Source of the DNA: Hymenobacter mellowenesis
GTDB lineage: Bacteria; Bacteroidota; Bacteroidia; Cytophagales; Hymenobacteraceae
Reading direction: 5' to 3'
Assembly (NCBI RefSeq): GCF_030581005.1
Contig: NZ_JAUQSX010000010.1
Coordinates: 1-64,000 of the forward strand
Length of the DNA stretch: 64,000 nt
The position numbers were made by a program, and so were the translations under genes. The notes beneath the pieces are model-generated. The model worked only from the letters and a program-made list of their open reading frames with translations, made no database searches and had not been told where the DNA came from. The stretch's first letter is position 1. Every line of letters begins with the position of its first letter. Of the stretch, positions 1-6,868 are shown in pieces.

Positions 1-130
1 TGATGTCGAGTGCGAATCCGACTCGTATTGACGAGTTCTATGTATTCGTGTTACGCTTGTAATTTCTACTTCCAACATTGCTGTTGAAAGCCCTTACTAT
101 TTATCTTTTCCAAACATTCAAAGAACGTGT
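1..130 (-). ncRNA. rRNA operon leader (5' part of pre-16S transcript)
   Basis: Read on the minus strand this stretch contains GTTCTTTGA (126-118), followed by AT-rich sequence ending in GATAAATAGTAAGG. This matches the boxA-like antitermination leader commonly found ahead of 16S rRNA in Bacteroidota. It lies downstream of three strong tandem promoters, and no convincing protein is encoded. The 16S gene itself would start to the left of position 1 and is not in the window. The identification rests on the leader motif and promoters only. Confidence 0.72.
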
Positions 131-212
131 ATCACTTCCATTTGAGGTGACCGTGTGGCTGTTAGCAGCCGGTGTTTCTTGCTTTCGCTTCCCTTTCTGG
201 CGATTGGGAGTG

Positions 213-242
213 CAAAGGTAAGAAGAAGTTTTGAACTGGCAA
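213..242 (-). promoter_or_regulatory. rRNA promoter, proximal
   Basis: On the minus strand TTG (242-240) is followed after 19 bases by TACCTTTG (220-213), which fits the Bacteroidota -33/-7 consensus. The start of the transcript would read GCACTCCCAATCGCCA, shared with the distal promoter at 495-524. Confidence 0.75.
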
Positions 243-315
243 GCGAGAGGCGAAAATTTTATTCTTTCTTCGTTTCGCTTTTCAAGTCTTTCCGGCCTCC
301 TGTTGAAGCGGGGTG

Positions 316-347
316 CAAAGGTAAGGCGCTTTTTTCGACTTTCACAA
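316..347 (-). promoter_or_regulatory. rRNA promoter, middle
   Basis: On the minus strand TTG (347-345), 21 bases, then TACCTTTG (323-316). It is in tandem with two similar promoters and directed at the rRNA leader. Confidence 0.65.
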
Positions 348-494
348 GGGCTTTCGAAATTTAATTTTCGAGGGCTTTGCGAAGCGGCACGACGGGCAAT
401 ACACGTATCGTGGCCGTGAAGTTCCTGTCCTTTCAATTTCTCTGCGGAGCAGTTGCTGCGGCAGAACCCGAGGCCCGGTTGGCGATTGGGAGTG

Positions 495-524
495 CAAAAG
501 TAGGGGGAATTTCTGGGGTGGCAA
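495..524 (-). promoter_or_regulatory. rRNA promoter, distal
   Basis: On the minus strand TTG (524-522), 19 bases, then TACTTTTG (502-495). The bases after the -7 element repeat those of the proximal promoter. The remainder of 1-632 holds no supported gene; the open frames there overlap these promoters and have unlikely protein composition. Confidence 0.68.
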
Positions 525-632
525 GGGGTGACGGGCAACTTTTGTGGGGAGCGGACGTAAAGGTGGCGCTTTTAGGGAGGCGGTGTGTTTGGAGTCAGGG
601 ACTTAGGGAGCGGAGGTTTTTTTTAGAAAATC

Positions 633-1976
633 TTAGCGGATTGGCTCGGGGGCGAAGAATTCGGTGAGGTTGGGGCGGTATGGGCGGGGGCGTTGGGTTT
701 CGTATTGGTGGATTTGGCGGCCTAATTGGGCGAGGAAGGGCTGGCCGATGGTGTCGTATTCGTAGGCGCCGTCGTTGATGATGCCGTCTTGGTTGACGTA
801 GAGAACGGCGCTGAGGAGGAATTCGGACTGGTGGAGGGAGTCGGCGAAGTAGGCAACGTCGGCGAGGTAGCCGTGCGACATGCCAACGATGTTGTAGATG
901 CGGAGGGTGGATTGGTGGGGGATTTCGGGATTGCGGCCGTAGTAGAGGTATTTTTTGTAGGCGTCGAAGTAGCGGGCGGGGGCGTAGGGGTGGTAGCCGG
1001 ACTCGTGGGGGGTGGCGTGGAGGTAGCGGCGGAGGAAGGCGTAATCGGTGGGCGTGAGGCGGAGGCGCTGGGTGGCAGGGACGGATTCGGGGAAGAGGAT
1101 GCTCTGGAGAAGGGCGGTGATGTCGGGGAGCGGAAGATGGTTGGCGGTGGTGAAATCGTAGGGTTCGGGGATGACGCGGCGGCCGGCCTGGTGGGCGCGG
1201 CCTTTGAGTACGCGGCCGAGAGGGCTGGTGTAGGAGGTGGGATTGGTTTGTGCGGGTTGTTTATAGAGGGTATCGCCTTGGGGGGTGTGGAAGCTGATGG
1301 GGTTGGTATGGCGGTTGGCGGCGGTGTCGCAGGGGGCGAAGCGGCGGGTGATGCGGGTGGTGGAATAGCCTAGTTCTTGGAGGCGTTGGTTGAGGGGGCG
1401 CTGGCCGAGGAATTCGTAGAGGCGGTTGTAGGCGATGTTGTCGCTGACGAGGAGCATCCGCTTGATGTAGTCGCCGACGGTGGCGGTGCGGTCGGAGTCG
1501 GCGGGAGCGGCGAAGGGCACGGGGGTTTGGCAGCGGTAGGAGGTGCCGGTGGCCATGATGGTGCGGCGGGTTACTCCCGGTTTGTGGATGTCGTTAAGCT
1601 TTTCAAGGGAGAGAGCTACTACGGGGAGTTTGACCAAGCTTGCTGGATTAAAGTATTGCTGGGGGTTGAGGTGGTAGGTGTGGGGGGTGAAGGTGGGGCG
1701 GTTCTGGGCGTCGCGATTGATTTGGGTGTAGATGATTTGGAGCTCGTATTGGGGGTTGAGGGCGACGCGGGCTAGTTGGGGATTGGCTTTTAATAGGGAG
1801 TCTAGTAGTGGGGAGTCTCCTGGCGCTAAACTCCCCTCCCGGCCCCCTCTCCCGTGGAGAGGGGGAGCCTGACGACGGCTTTTAGCGGCCAGGGTTATCA
1901 GGGTTGTTATTGATAACAGAAAGGCAATTCCTATTATATAGTATAGAGTAGGGCGAGATTGATGGAGCGTTTTCAT
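633..1976 (-). CDS. Serine hydrolase, class A beta-lactamase-like
   Basis: A membrane-anchored or secreted serine hydrolase of the beta-lactamase/penicillin-binding fold. After an N-terminal hydrophobic segment (about residues 10-30) come S-L-V-K (SxxK nucleophile motif, in NPASLVKLPVVALS) and S-D-N in LLVSDNIAYNRLYEFLG. The usual KTG is replaced by something like SHG in VGMSHGYLADVAYF, so beta-lactam hydrolysis is doubtful and a peptidase or esterase role is possible. The longer start at 2015 falls inside the terminator of the preceding gene, so the ATG at 1976 (MKTLHQS) is chosen, giving 447 residues. The linker just after the membrane segment is encoded by a palindromic repeat (1830-1870). 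Confidence 0.82.
   Translation of the reverse strand: MKTLHQSRPTLYYIIGIAFLLSITTLITLAAKSRRQAPPLHGRGGREGSLAPGDSPLLDSLLKANPQLARVALNPQYELQIIYTQINRDAQNRPTFTPHTYHLNPQQYFNPASLVKLPVVALSLEKLNDIHKPGVTRRTIMATGTSYRCQTPVPFAAPADSDRTATVGDYIKRMLLVSDNIAYNRLYEFLGQRPLNQRLQELGYSTTRITRRFAPCDTAANRHTNPISFHTPQGDTLYKQPAQTNPTSYTSPLGRVLKGRAHQAGRRVIPEPYDFTTANHLPLPDITALLQSILFPESVPATQRLRLTPTDYAFLRRYLHATPHESGYHPYAPARYFDAYKKYLYYGRNPEIPHQSTLRIYNIVGMSHGYLADVAYFADSLHQSEFLLSAVLYVNQDGIINDGAYEYDTIGQPFLAQLGRQIHQYETQRPRPYRPNLTEFFAPEPIR
1830..1870 (-). repeat. Palindromic repeat inside the serine hydrolase gene
   Basis: Ten-base arms ccccctctcc (1843-1852) and ggagaggggg (1856-1865) around a 3-base loop, flanked by a C-rich tail (1831-1842). 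It is read in frame as a Gly/Arg/Pro-rich linker (about APPLHGRGGREGS). The sequence resembles a dispersed C-rich palindrome that I recall from Bacteroidota genomes. Only this copy was seen here. Confidence 0.6.
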
Positions 1977-1985
1977 AAGATAGCG

Positions 1986-2021
1986 AAATAAAAAGGGCCG
2001 TGATGTTGCCACCACGGCCCT
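1986..2021 (-). terminator. Rho-independent terminator of the lipoprotein gene
   Basis: Nine-base arms agggccgtg (1994-2002) and cacggccct (2013-2021). On the minus strand the hairpin is followed by TTTTTATTT. It lies about 22 bp after the stop of the gene at 2043-3329. Confidence 0.85.
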
Positions 2022-2042
2022 GTGGGGCAGTTTTCGAGTTAT

Positions 2043-3329
2043 TTAATCAGCCAAGGGGACCAGACGTTTGGCGAGGAGGAGGTTGGAGTCGGTTTGACGC
2101 CAGTTGTAGCCAGTGCCGAAGGGGAGCGGTTTGGGTTTGCGGAGGGTGTCGCGGTAGGCGGCGGTGAGTTCGGGCTGGTATTGCTTGGCGAAGAGGTTGA
2201 TGGGGCGGCGGTAGGTGCCGTAGTAGTTGAACTGCCAGGCGCCTTTCTGGAAGTACTTCATGGCAATGCCGGAATCGTCTTGCAGGATGTAGCGGCTGCG
2301 GCGGAGGACGGTGCGGCGCACTTTGTTGAAGTACGACTTGTGCATGAGGTAGGTGGCCGACTTCACGTAGGTGGTGAGGGGGCCGAGGTGGCGCACGAAT
2401 TCCAGCGGGGCGCTTTTGGTGGTGAGCTTCCAGTCGCTGAGGTCGGCGGAGAAGTAGTAGACGGTTTTGGGTTGGCCGTCGGGGGCGCGGAGCTTCATTT
2501 CGACGCCGGGGATGGATTTTGGGTCGGGGGTTTGGGTGGTGTCGGTGGGGGCGTCCTGGAGCAGGCCGGCGGCATCGAGCTGCACGGGGCGGATGGCGGT
2601 GATTTGGTTGCCAGTGCGGGCGGCGAAGAGCATCATCAAGGGCAAAGCGCCGTCGAGTTCTACTGATTTCAGGTCCACGGCCATGTCATTGGTGCGGAAG
2701 AAGCTGAAGTTGAGTACCGACCAGAGCGAGGTTTTGACGGCGGGCAGCAGCTTGGGATTTTCGAGCGAGGTGCGGGCGGGGATGCTGCCGACGGGTTCGA
2801 GTCCCATGAGCACGTAAGTTTGGCTGGTGGGGAACATCGTGACGACGTTCAGGAAATCGGGGCCGCTGAAGGGGTAGAAGATAGTGGGGCTACTGGCGTG
2901 GACCGAATCGAGCTCGGTGTTGGCCCACTGCGTCATGCGCGTGGTGTGGGTGGCGCGGTATTTATCCCAGCTTTTGTCCTGGTCTTTGGCGAAGGCCTGC
3001 CAGGCGGGTGTGGCGGCTAGGGCGGTGAGGTCGCTGTGCTGGCTGGGCTGGAGGCCGCCGAGGAATAGGGCGACGTTCTGGGCGTAGGCGGTATCGGGGG
3101 CGGCGGTGGTTTTGGTGGTAGCGGCGGTTCCCGGAGCGACTGAGGCAGCAGATGTATCCGACGCTATAGCGACGGGCGACTTGGTGGAATCGATGGTGTC
3201 GGCCGTGGTGGCCATAGTTTCTTCCTTGACGGAAGTCGCAGTTTCAGTTTTTTTGTTCGACTCGGAGCAAGCGGAAAGCAAGAGCAAGGCGGCGGGCAGG
3301 AGCCGAAGCGCGGCGGTGCGGAGGGACAT
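2043..3329 (-). CDS. Lipoprotein of unknown function
   Basis: A 428-residue exported lipoprotein. The N-terminus MSLRTAALRLLPAALLLLSAC is a type II signal peptide with Cys at about residue 21. A Ser/Thr/Ala-rich linker follows (residues 25-80), then a globular domain with SPTIFYPFSGPDFLNV and NFSFFRTNDMAVDL. I do not recognise the fold or a catalytic motif. It is transcribed leftward alone, with its own terminator. The next upstream gene on the strand (amino-acid permease) ends 69 bp away, so co-transcription with it is possible. The role is unknown; an envelope-located binding or structural protein is only a guess. Confidence 0.8.
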   Translation of the reverse strand: MSLRTAALRLLPAALLLLSACSESNKKTETATSVKEETMATTADTIDSTKSPVAIASDTSAASVAPGTAATTKTTAAPDTAYAQNVALFLGGLQPSQHSDLTALAATPAWQAFAKDQDKSWDKYRATHTTRMTQWANTELDSVHASSPTIFYPFSGPDFLNVVTMFPTSQTYVLMGLEPVGSIPARTSLENPKLLPAVKTSLWSVLNFSFFRTNDMAVDLKSVELDGALPLMMLFAARTGNQITAIRPVQLDAAGLLQDAPTDTTQTPDPKSIPGVEMKLRAPDGQPKTVYYFSADLSDWKLTTKSAPLEFVRHLGPLTTYVKSATYLMHKSYFNKVRRTVLRRSRYILQDDSGIAMKYFQKGAWQFNYYGTYRRPINLFAKQYQPELTAAYRDTLRKPKPLPFGTGYNWRQTDSNLLLAKRLVPLAD

Positions 3330-3398
3330 TATAAATAGTATGATGAGAAACGGTGAGCGGCAGAAGCGCCCAATGAAGCTGCAAGTTACGGAAGTGAG

Positions 3399-4727
3399 TT
3401 AGCCTTGGGGAGCGGCGGGAGAAACCACCAAGCGTGTGGTGAAGAAGTAAACCAGCGCGCCGATGGCCAACGTAGCCAAGCCGTAGAGCGACTCCCACGG
3501 CTTGTCGCGCAGAATGAAGAATAAGGTCCAGCCGCTAAGCGCAAGGAAAATAAGTGGGGTGATGGGGTAGCCCCAAGCGCGGTATGGACGCGGCAAATCG
3601 GGCTGCCGGAAGCGAAGCACGAACAAGCCCAACACCGTGAGGAAAGTGAACAGGTTGAGCACAAAGCCGGCGTATACCAGCACGCCTTGGAAACTGGGCT
3701 TCAAAACAAAGACCAGCGTGATAGCCGTTTGCAACAGCAGGGCCCGCACAGGGATGCCGGCGCGGCTTTTGGGAGCGAGGAAGCGCAGGGCGGGGATGTC
3801 CTCCCCCATCGCCTGGACGATGCGGGGGCCGGCAAAAACCATCGAGCTGATGGTGGAAACGAGGAGGGCCGCGATGACGCCTCCCATCAGCCGGCCACCG
3901 AGCGAGCCGAAAAGGGAGGTAGCGGCCACGAATCCGACTTCGACCTGGTCCTTCAAACCCGCTATGGAGGTGGAACGGAGGAAGACGTAGTTCAGGCCTA
4001 CATATAATAGGAGGACGATGGCGGTGCCGGCCAGCAGAATGCGCGAGAGGTTGCGCCTGGGGTTTTCGATTTCGCCGGTGACGTACACGGCGGCGTTCCA
4101 GCCGGAGTAGGCGTAGCTTACATACACGAGGCTCACGGCAAAGGCCGGGCTGAGAAGGGCGCTCCAGCCGGCATTGTCGGGCAGAAAGCTAATGGCCTGT
4201 CCCTCTCCTACTACCATGCCCACGCCGATAAACACAATCAGCACGCCCACTTTAAGAGCGGTGATGATGATTTGGAGACGGCTGCCGACACGGGTACTGC
4301 TGCCATGAACCACAGTGAGGGCCAGCACCACGGCCACCGAAAGCCATTGCGGATGCAGGCCCGGCCACACGCTTTTGGCGTATTGGCCCAAGGCCAGGGC
4401 GGCCAGGGCGATAGGAGCTGCGAAGCCCACTGTGGCCGAAACCCACCCCGAAAGGAACCCCAGCGCGGGGTGGTAAATCTTACTTAGATAATGGTATTCG
4501 CCCCCCGAGCGGGGCATGGCGGCCGCCAACTCGGCGTAGCTCACGGCCCCACAAAGGGCGATGAGCCCACCCACCAGCCACAGCATCAGCAGCGCAAAGC
4601 CGCTTTGGATGCCCATTACCTGAAACCCAAGGCTGGTGAAAACACCCGTGCCCACCATATTGGCAATGACGATGGCCGCGCCAGTGAGGAAAGTTATTTT
4701 ATAGGGAGTGCGGGTAAGCTCGGGCAT
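3399..4727 (-). CDS. APC-family amino-acid permease
   Basis: An inner-membrane amino-acid transporter of the APC superfamily, 442 residues with about 12 hydrophobic segments. The first helix carries the broken-helix substrate site (IANMVGTGVFTSLGF), typical of the LAT/APC type, and RSGGEYHYLSKIY follows helix 2 as in the family. Substrate cannot be told from sequence; neutral amino acids would be usual. The frame is open to 4820, but that extension runs through a palindromic repeat. The ATG at 4727 (MPELTRTPYKITFL) gives a normal family N-terminus, with CATCTTTGCACC just upstream as a near-consensus -7 element. Confidence 0.88.
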   Translation of the reverse strand: MPELTRTPYKITFLTGAAIVIANMVGTGVFTSLGFQVMGIQSGFALLMLWLVGGLIALCGAVSYAELAAAMPRSGGEYHYLSKIYHPALGFLSGWVSATVGFAAPIALAALALGQYAKSVWPGLHPQWLSVAVVLALTVVHGSSTRVGSRLQIIITALKVGVLIVFIGVGMVVGEGQAISFLPDNAGWSALLSPAFAVSLVYVSYAYSGWNAAVYVTGEIENPRRNLSRILLAGTAIVLLLYVGLNYVFLRSTSIAGLKDQVEVGFVAATSLFGSLGGRLMGGVIAALLVSTISSMVFAGPRIVQAMGEDIPALRFLAPKSRAGIPVRALLLQTAITLVFVLKPSFQGVLVYAGFVLNLFTFLTVLGLFVLRFRQPDLPRPYRAWGYPITPLIFLALSGWTLFFILRDKPWESLYGLATLAIGALVYFFTTRLVVSPAAPQG

Positions 4728-4772
4728 GGTGCAAAGATGCAAACGAGTTATCCGACAGAATTGTGGTAAATA

Positions 4773-4875
4773 GAACGTCATGCCGAGCGCAGCCGAGGCA
4801 CCTCGCTCGCACCGTTGCAATCGTATTGATTACTTCAGCACGCGAGATGCCTCGGCTACGCTCGGCATGACGTTC
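4773..4875. repeat. Palindromic repeat, family R, copy 1
   Basis: Arms starting GAACGTCATGCCGAGCGC at both ends (34 bases with two mismatches) around a variable centre. It begins 12 bp after the DUF2480 stop codon (minus strand) and ends 46 bp before the permease ATG. No T-tract follows, so it is not a plain intrinsic terminator. Confidence 0.9.
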
Positions 4876-4887
4876 TGTTCAGCCTAT

Positions 4888-5415
4888 TTATTCCACCACA
4901 CTGGCAGTCTTGGGCTTTTTATAAAGTGGCACGGTGCTGCACGGCTCGCCGTACATGATGCTGCTGGTAACGGGGAGCAGCTTTTGCATGATGGCCACGT
5001 AGGCGAAGGTGGGCACGGGCTTGTCGCCGCAGCCTTTCACCACCACTTTGGCATCGCGGTATTCTTCGGTATCAATGGCGGCAATGGCTTCTTCGAAGAG
5101 CGACTGCTCCAGGGCATCGAGGTTGCCGAAGACGTAGCGGTGGGCGTGGCCCTGCAGCTTGGTGGCGAGCAGCATGTAGGCCCAGGTGGGCACAATGGCA
5201 TCGGCCGAGCAGACGATGGCGACATTTTTATTGTCGTACTGCGTCCAGTCGTGGGTTTTTACGAACTCGCGGAAGTCCTTTTCGCGCAGCATGAGGCCGT
5301 GGAAGAGGTTGTCCTTGATGTCGTACACCACCCGCTCACCGGGGTGCAGCATTTCTTCTAGGTTGAGGGTAACGAGGCCAGAATTGGCGACGCGGTTGAC
5401 GAAAAGAGGTTCCAT
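4888..5415 (-). CDS. DUF2480 family protein
   Basis: A 175-residue cytoplasmic protein matching the Bacteroidota family DUF2480, with the conserved blocks FVNRVANSGLVTLNLEE, GERVVYDIKDNLFHGLMLRE, CSADAIVPTWAYMLLATKL, GNLDALEQSLFEEA, VKGCGDKPVP and SIMYGEPCSTVPLYKK. The conserved Cys residues could suggest metal or Fe-S binding, but the function is not established. The frame opens at an ATG at 5427, but that codon lies inside palindrome S1. The ATG at 5415 (MEPLFVNRV) matches the family start. It probably follows tsaB in one transcript, the S1 palindrome filling the junction. Confidence 0.88.
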   Translation of the reverse strand: MEPLFVNRVANSGLVTLNLEEMLHPGERVVYDIKDNLFHGLMLREKDFREFVKTHDWTQYDNKNVAIVCSADAIVPTWAYMLLATKLQGHAHRYVFGNLDALEQSLFEEAIAAIDTEEYRDAKVVVKGCGDKPVPTFAYVAIMQKLLPVTSSIMYGEPCSTVPLYKKPKTASVVE

Positions 5416-5419
5416 ATGC

Positions 5420-5504
5420 TGTAGCATGGACTCTGCGAGTCCGCGTATTGATTGATGAATAGCTGACCGGCGCGAGGGCGCGGACTCGCAGAGTCCACGC
5501 TACA
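5420..5504. repeat. Palindromic repeat, family S, copy 1
   Basis: Outer arms tgtagc(a/g)tggactctgcg and its complement (about 26 bases each) around a variable centre. It starts 7 bp after the tsaB stop and ends 5 bp before the DUF2480 ATG. A second copy is at 50085-50169. Confidence 0.88.
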
Positions 5505-5510
5505 TTCGCG

Positions 5511-6212
5511 CTACTTTACTTTCGGCGTGGTCGTGTACACTTCTTTCAGGTAAAATGGCTCGTAATACGCTACGTCTTGGAATTGCTGCCGGTGAAAGGC
5601 AGCTACGCCCAACTGCCCCACCGAAATAGCCGACGGCTCAATGCCCGCCAAGAAACCAGCATTAGGCTGTTCCCCCAGCAAGGCCTGAAACTTCGCCGCG
5701 CCGTGACCGAAGAATAACACGGAATGGTGGGCCAATTGTTCGGCCAGCGTATCGGCATCGAGCAGCAGCGGCGTGGGCGCCAGCACCTCCTGCCCGTCAG
5801 GCATGTAAAGTGCGGCGTATACTTCCGTGCGCCGAGCATCCAGCATGGGGCAATACAGCCAGCTTTCGGGCCGGGCCGTGCCAGCGGCCACCTGCGCCGT
5901 AAGGGCTTGCAGGGTGCTCACCGCTATCAGCGGAATATCCAGCGCGAAGCACAAACCCTTAGCGGCAGCGCCTCCAATGCGCAGACCAGTGTAGGAACCG
6001 GGCCCGTCACTCACGGCCACGGCGGCGAGGTCGGCCAACTGGTGGCCGGTGTTTGCGAGTAACTGCTCGATGAGGATAGTGAGGTGGGTGGAATGCGACT
6101 TATCGAGCCGCAACTCGGACTGGCCGACCAGGGAGCCGTCGGCCACGCGGTGCAGGGCTACCGAGCAAACAGGCGAAGAGGTTTCGAGGGAGAGGAGGAG
6201 GGATTTGCTCAA
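5511..6212 (-). CDS. tsaB: tRNA threonylcarbamoyladenosine biosynthesis protein TsaB
   Basis: TsaB is the inactive ASKHA-fold paralogue of TsaD. It binds TsaD and TsaE to make the t6A modification at position 37 of ANN-decoding tRNAs. The 233-residue protein shows the family start ILSLETSSPVCSVAL, the DKSHSTHLTILIEQLL helix, and the signature VSDGPGSYTGLRIGGAAAKG with PLIAVSTLQAL. The start codon is TTG at 6212; no in-frame ATG lies nearby. A minus-strand TAATTTTG at 6242-6235 is a good -7 element. The Sufu-domain gene diverges from it. Confidence 0.93.
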   Translation of the reverse strand: MSKSLLLSLETSSPVCSVALHRVADGSLVGQSELRLDKSHSTHLTILIEQLLANTGHQLADLAAVAVSDGPGSYTGLRIGGAAAKGLCFALDIPLIAVSTLQALTAQVAAGTARPESWLYCPMLDARRTEVYAALYMPDGQEVLAPTPLLLDADTLAEQLAHHSVLFFGHGAAKFQALLGEQPNAGFLAGIEPSAISVGQLGVAAFHRQQFQDVAYYEPFYLKEVYTTTPKVK

Positions 6213-6214
6213 TG

Positions 6215-6242
6215 TAAATTTGAAATTTCCAGCGCAAAATTA
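6215..6242. promoter_or_regulatory. Overlapping divergent -7 elements (tsaB and Sufu gene)
   Basis: TAATTTTG on the minus strand (6242-6235) points to tsaB, and TAAATTTG on the plus strand (6215-6222) points to the Sufu-domain gene at 6249. Both match TAnnTTTG. Matching -33 elements are less clear. Confidence 0.5.
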
Positions 6243-6248
6243 TTGACG

Positions 6249-6800
6249 ATGTATAATCTGGAGCTACTCAAGCAGCACTTAGAAACAAATTGGGGCAAGA
6301 GTATCGATAAGAAAGAATAGACTCCAGACCCGCTCAAGAAAATGTCGGAGGACTTTTCTGTATTGGAATTTCCTCCATCGAAAAAACATGACTTCTGGAT
6401 TTACGCTACGCTTGGAATGTCAACCGATAATCCAGCCAACTTGATTGAGTTGCATGTCTTTTCTCACAAGCAAGATTCGACACTGATTGAGTTACTTACT
6501 ATTACGGCTTCCTTCCACCGAAACGACACTACTCTTGGCTTACATCATACTGTCAATTTCGGACAGCCTTGGCAAGATGATTCTACGTGCAGCTTCGGCT
6601 TCATTTCGCTTCCTTATATGGATGGCGAGGCTTTAGAGATTTTCAATTTCGAGAATGGGCACCTGCATAATCTCTGGCTGATGCCAATTACAGAAAGTGA
6701 AAGAGATTACAAGATTGAGAACGGATGGGATGCGTTGGAGCAACGATTTGAAGATTGTGGGCTGGATTACCTGAATCCACAACGAGCTTCTTATGCATGA
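6249..6800 (+). pseudogene. Suppressor-of-fused (Sufu) domain protein, split by an in-frame amber codon
   Basis: The frame starts at 6249 (MYNLELLKQHLETNWGKS), meets TAG at 6318-6320 (KKE-stop-TPDPLKKMSED), and continues in the same frame to 6800. The second part, from an internal ATG at 6342, is 152 residues: FSVLEFPPSKKHDFWIYATL, IELHVFSHKQDSTLIELLTI, HTVNFGQPW, FISLPYMDGE, MPITESERDYKIENG and DYLNPQRAS. This is the bacterial Sufu-domain layout, often tied to immunity against toxins or to unknown roles. In the family a Trp commonly stands near the stop, so TGG to TAG is likely. The gene is clearly poorer in G+C than its neighbours, which suggests transfer. The short form might still be translated. 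Confidence 0.75.
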
Positions 6801-6868
6801 AAAAAGCAGACACTTCTCAGCACCTGCTTTTCTATTTAATTATCGCAGTCCAATAACGCCCTTCAAAA

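Noticed and set aside
101..538. Leftward open frame of 145 residues at the left edge
   Set aside because: It runs across three rRNA promoters and the boxA-like leader and has no protein-like composition.
4773..4875. Family R palindromes as ordinary intrinsic terminators
   Set aside because: No T-tract follows the hairpins on either strand, and five of them sit inside what looks like one operon that has a true terminator at 50667-50702.
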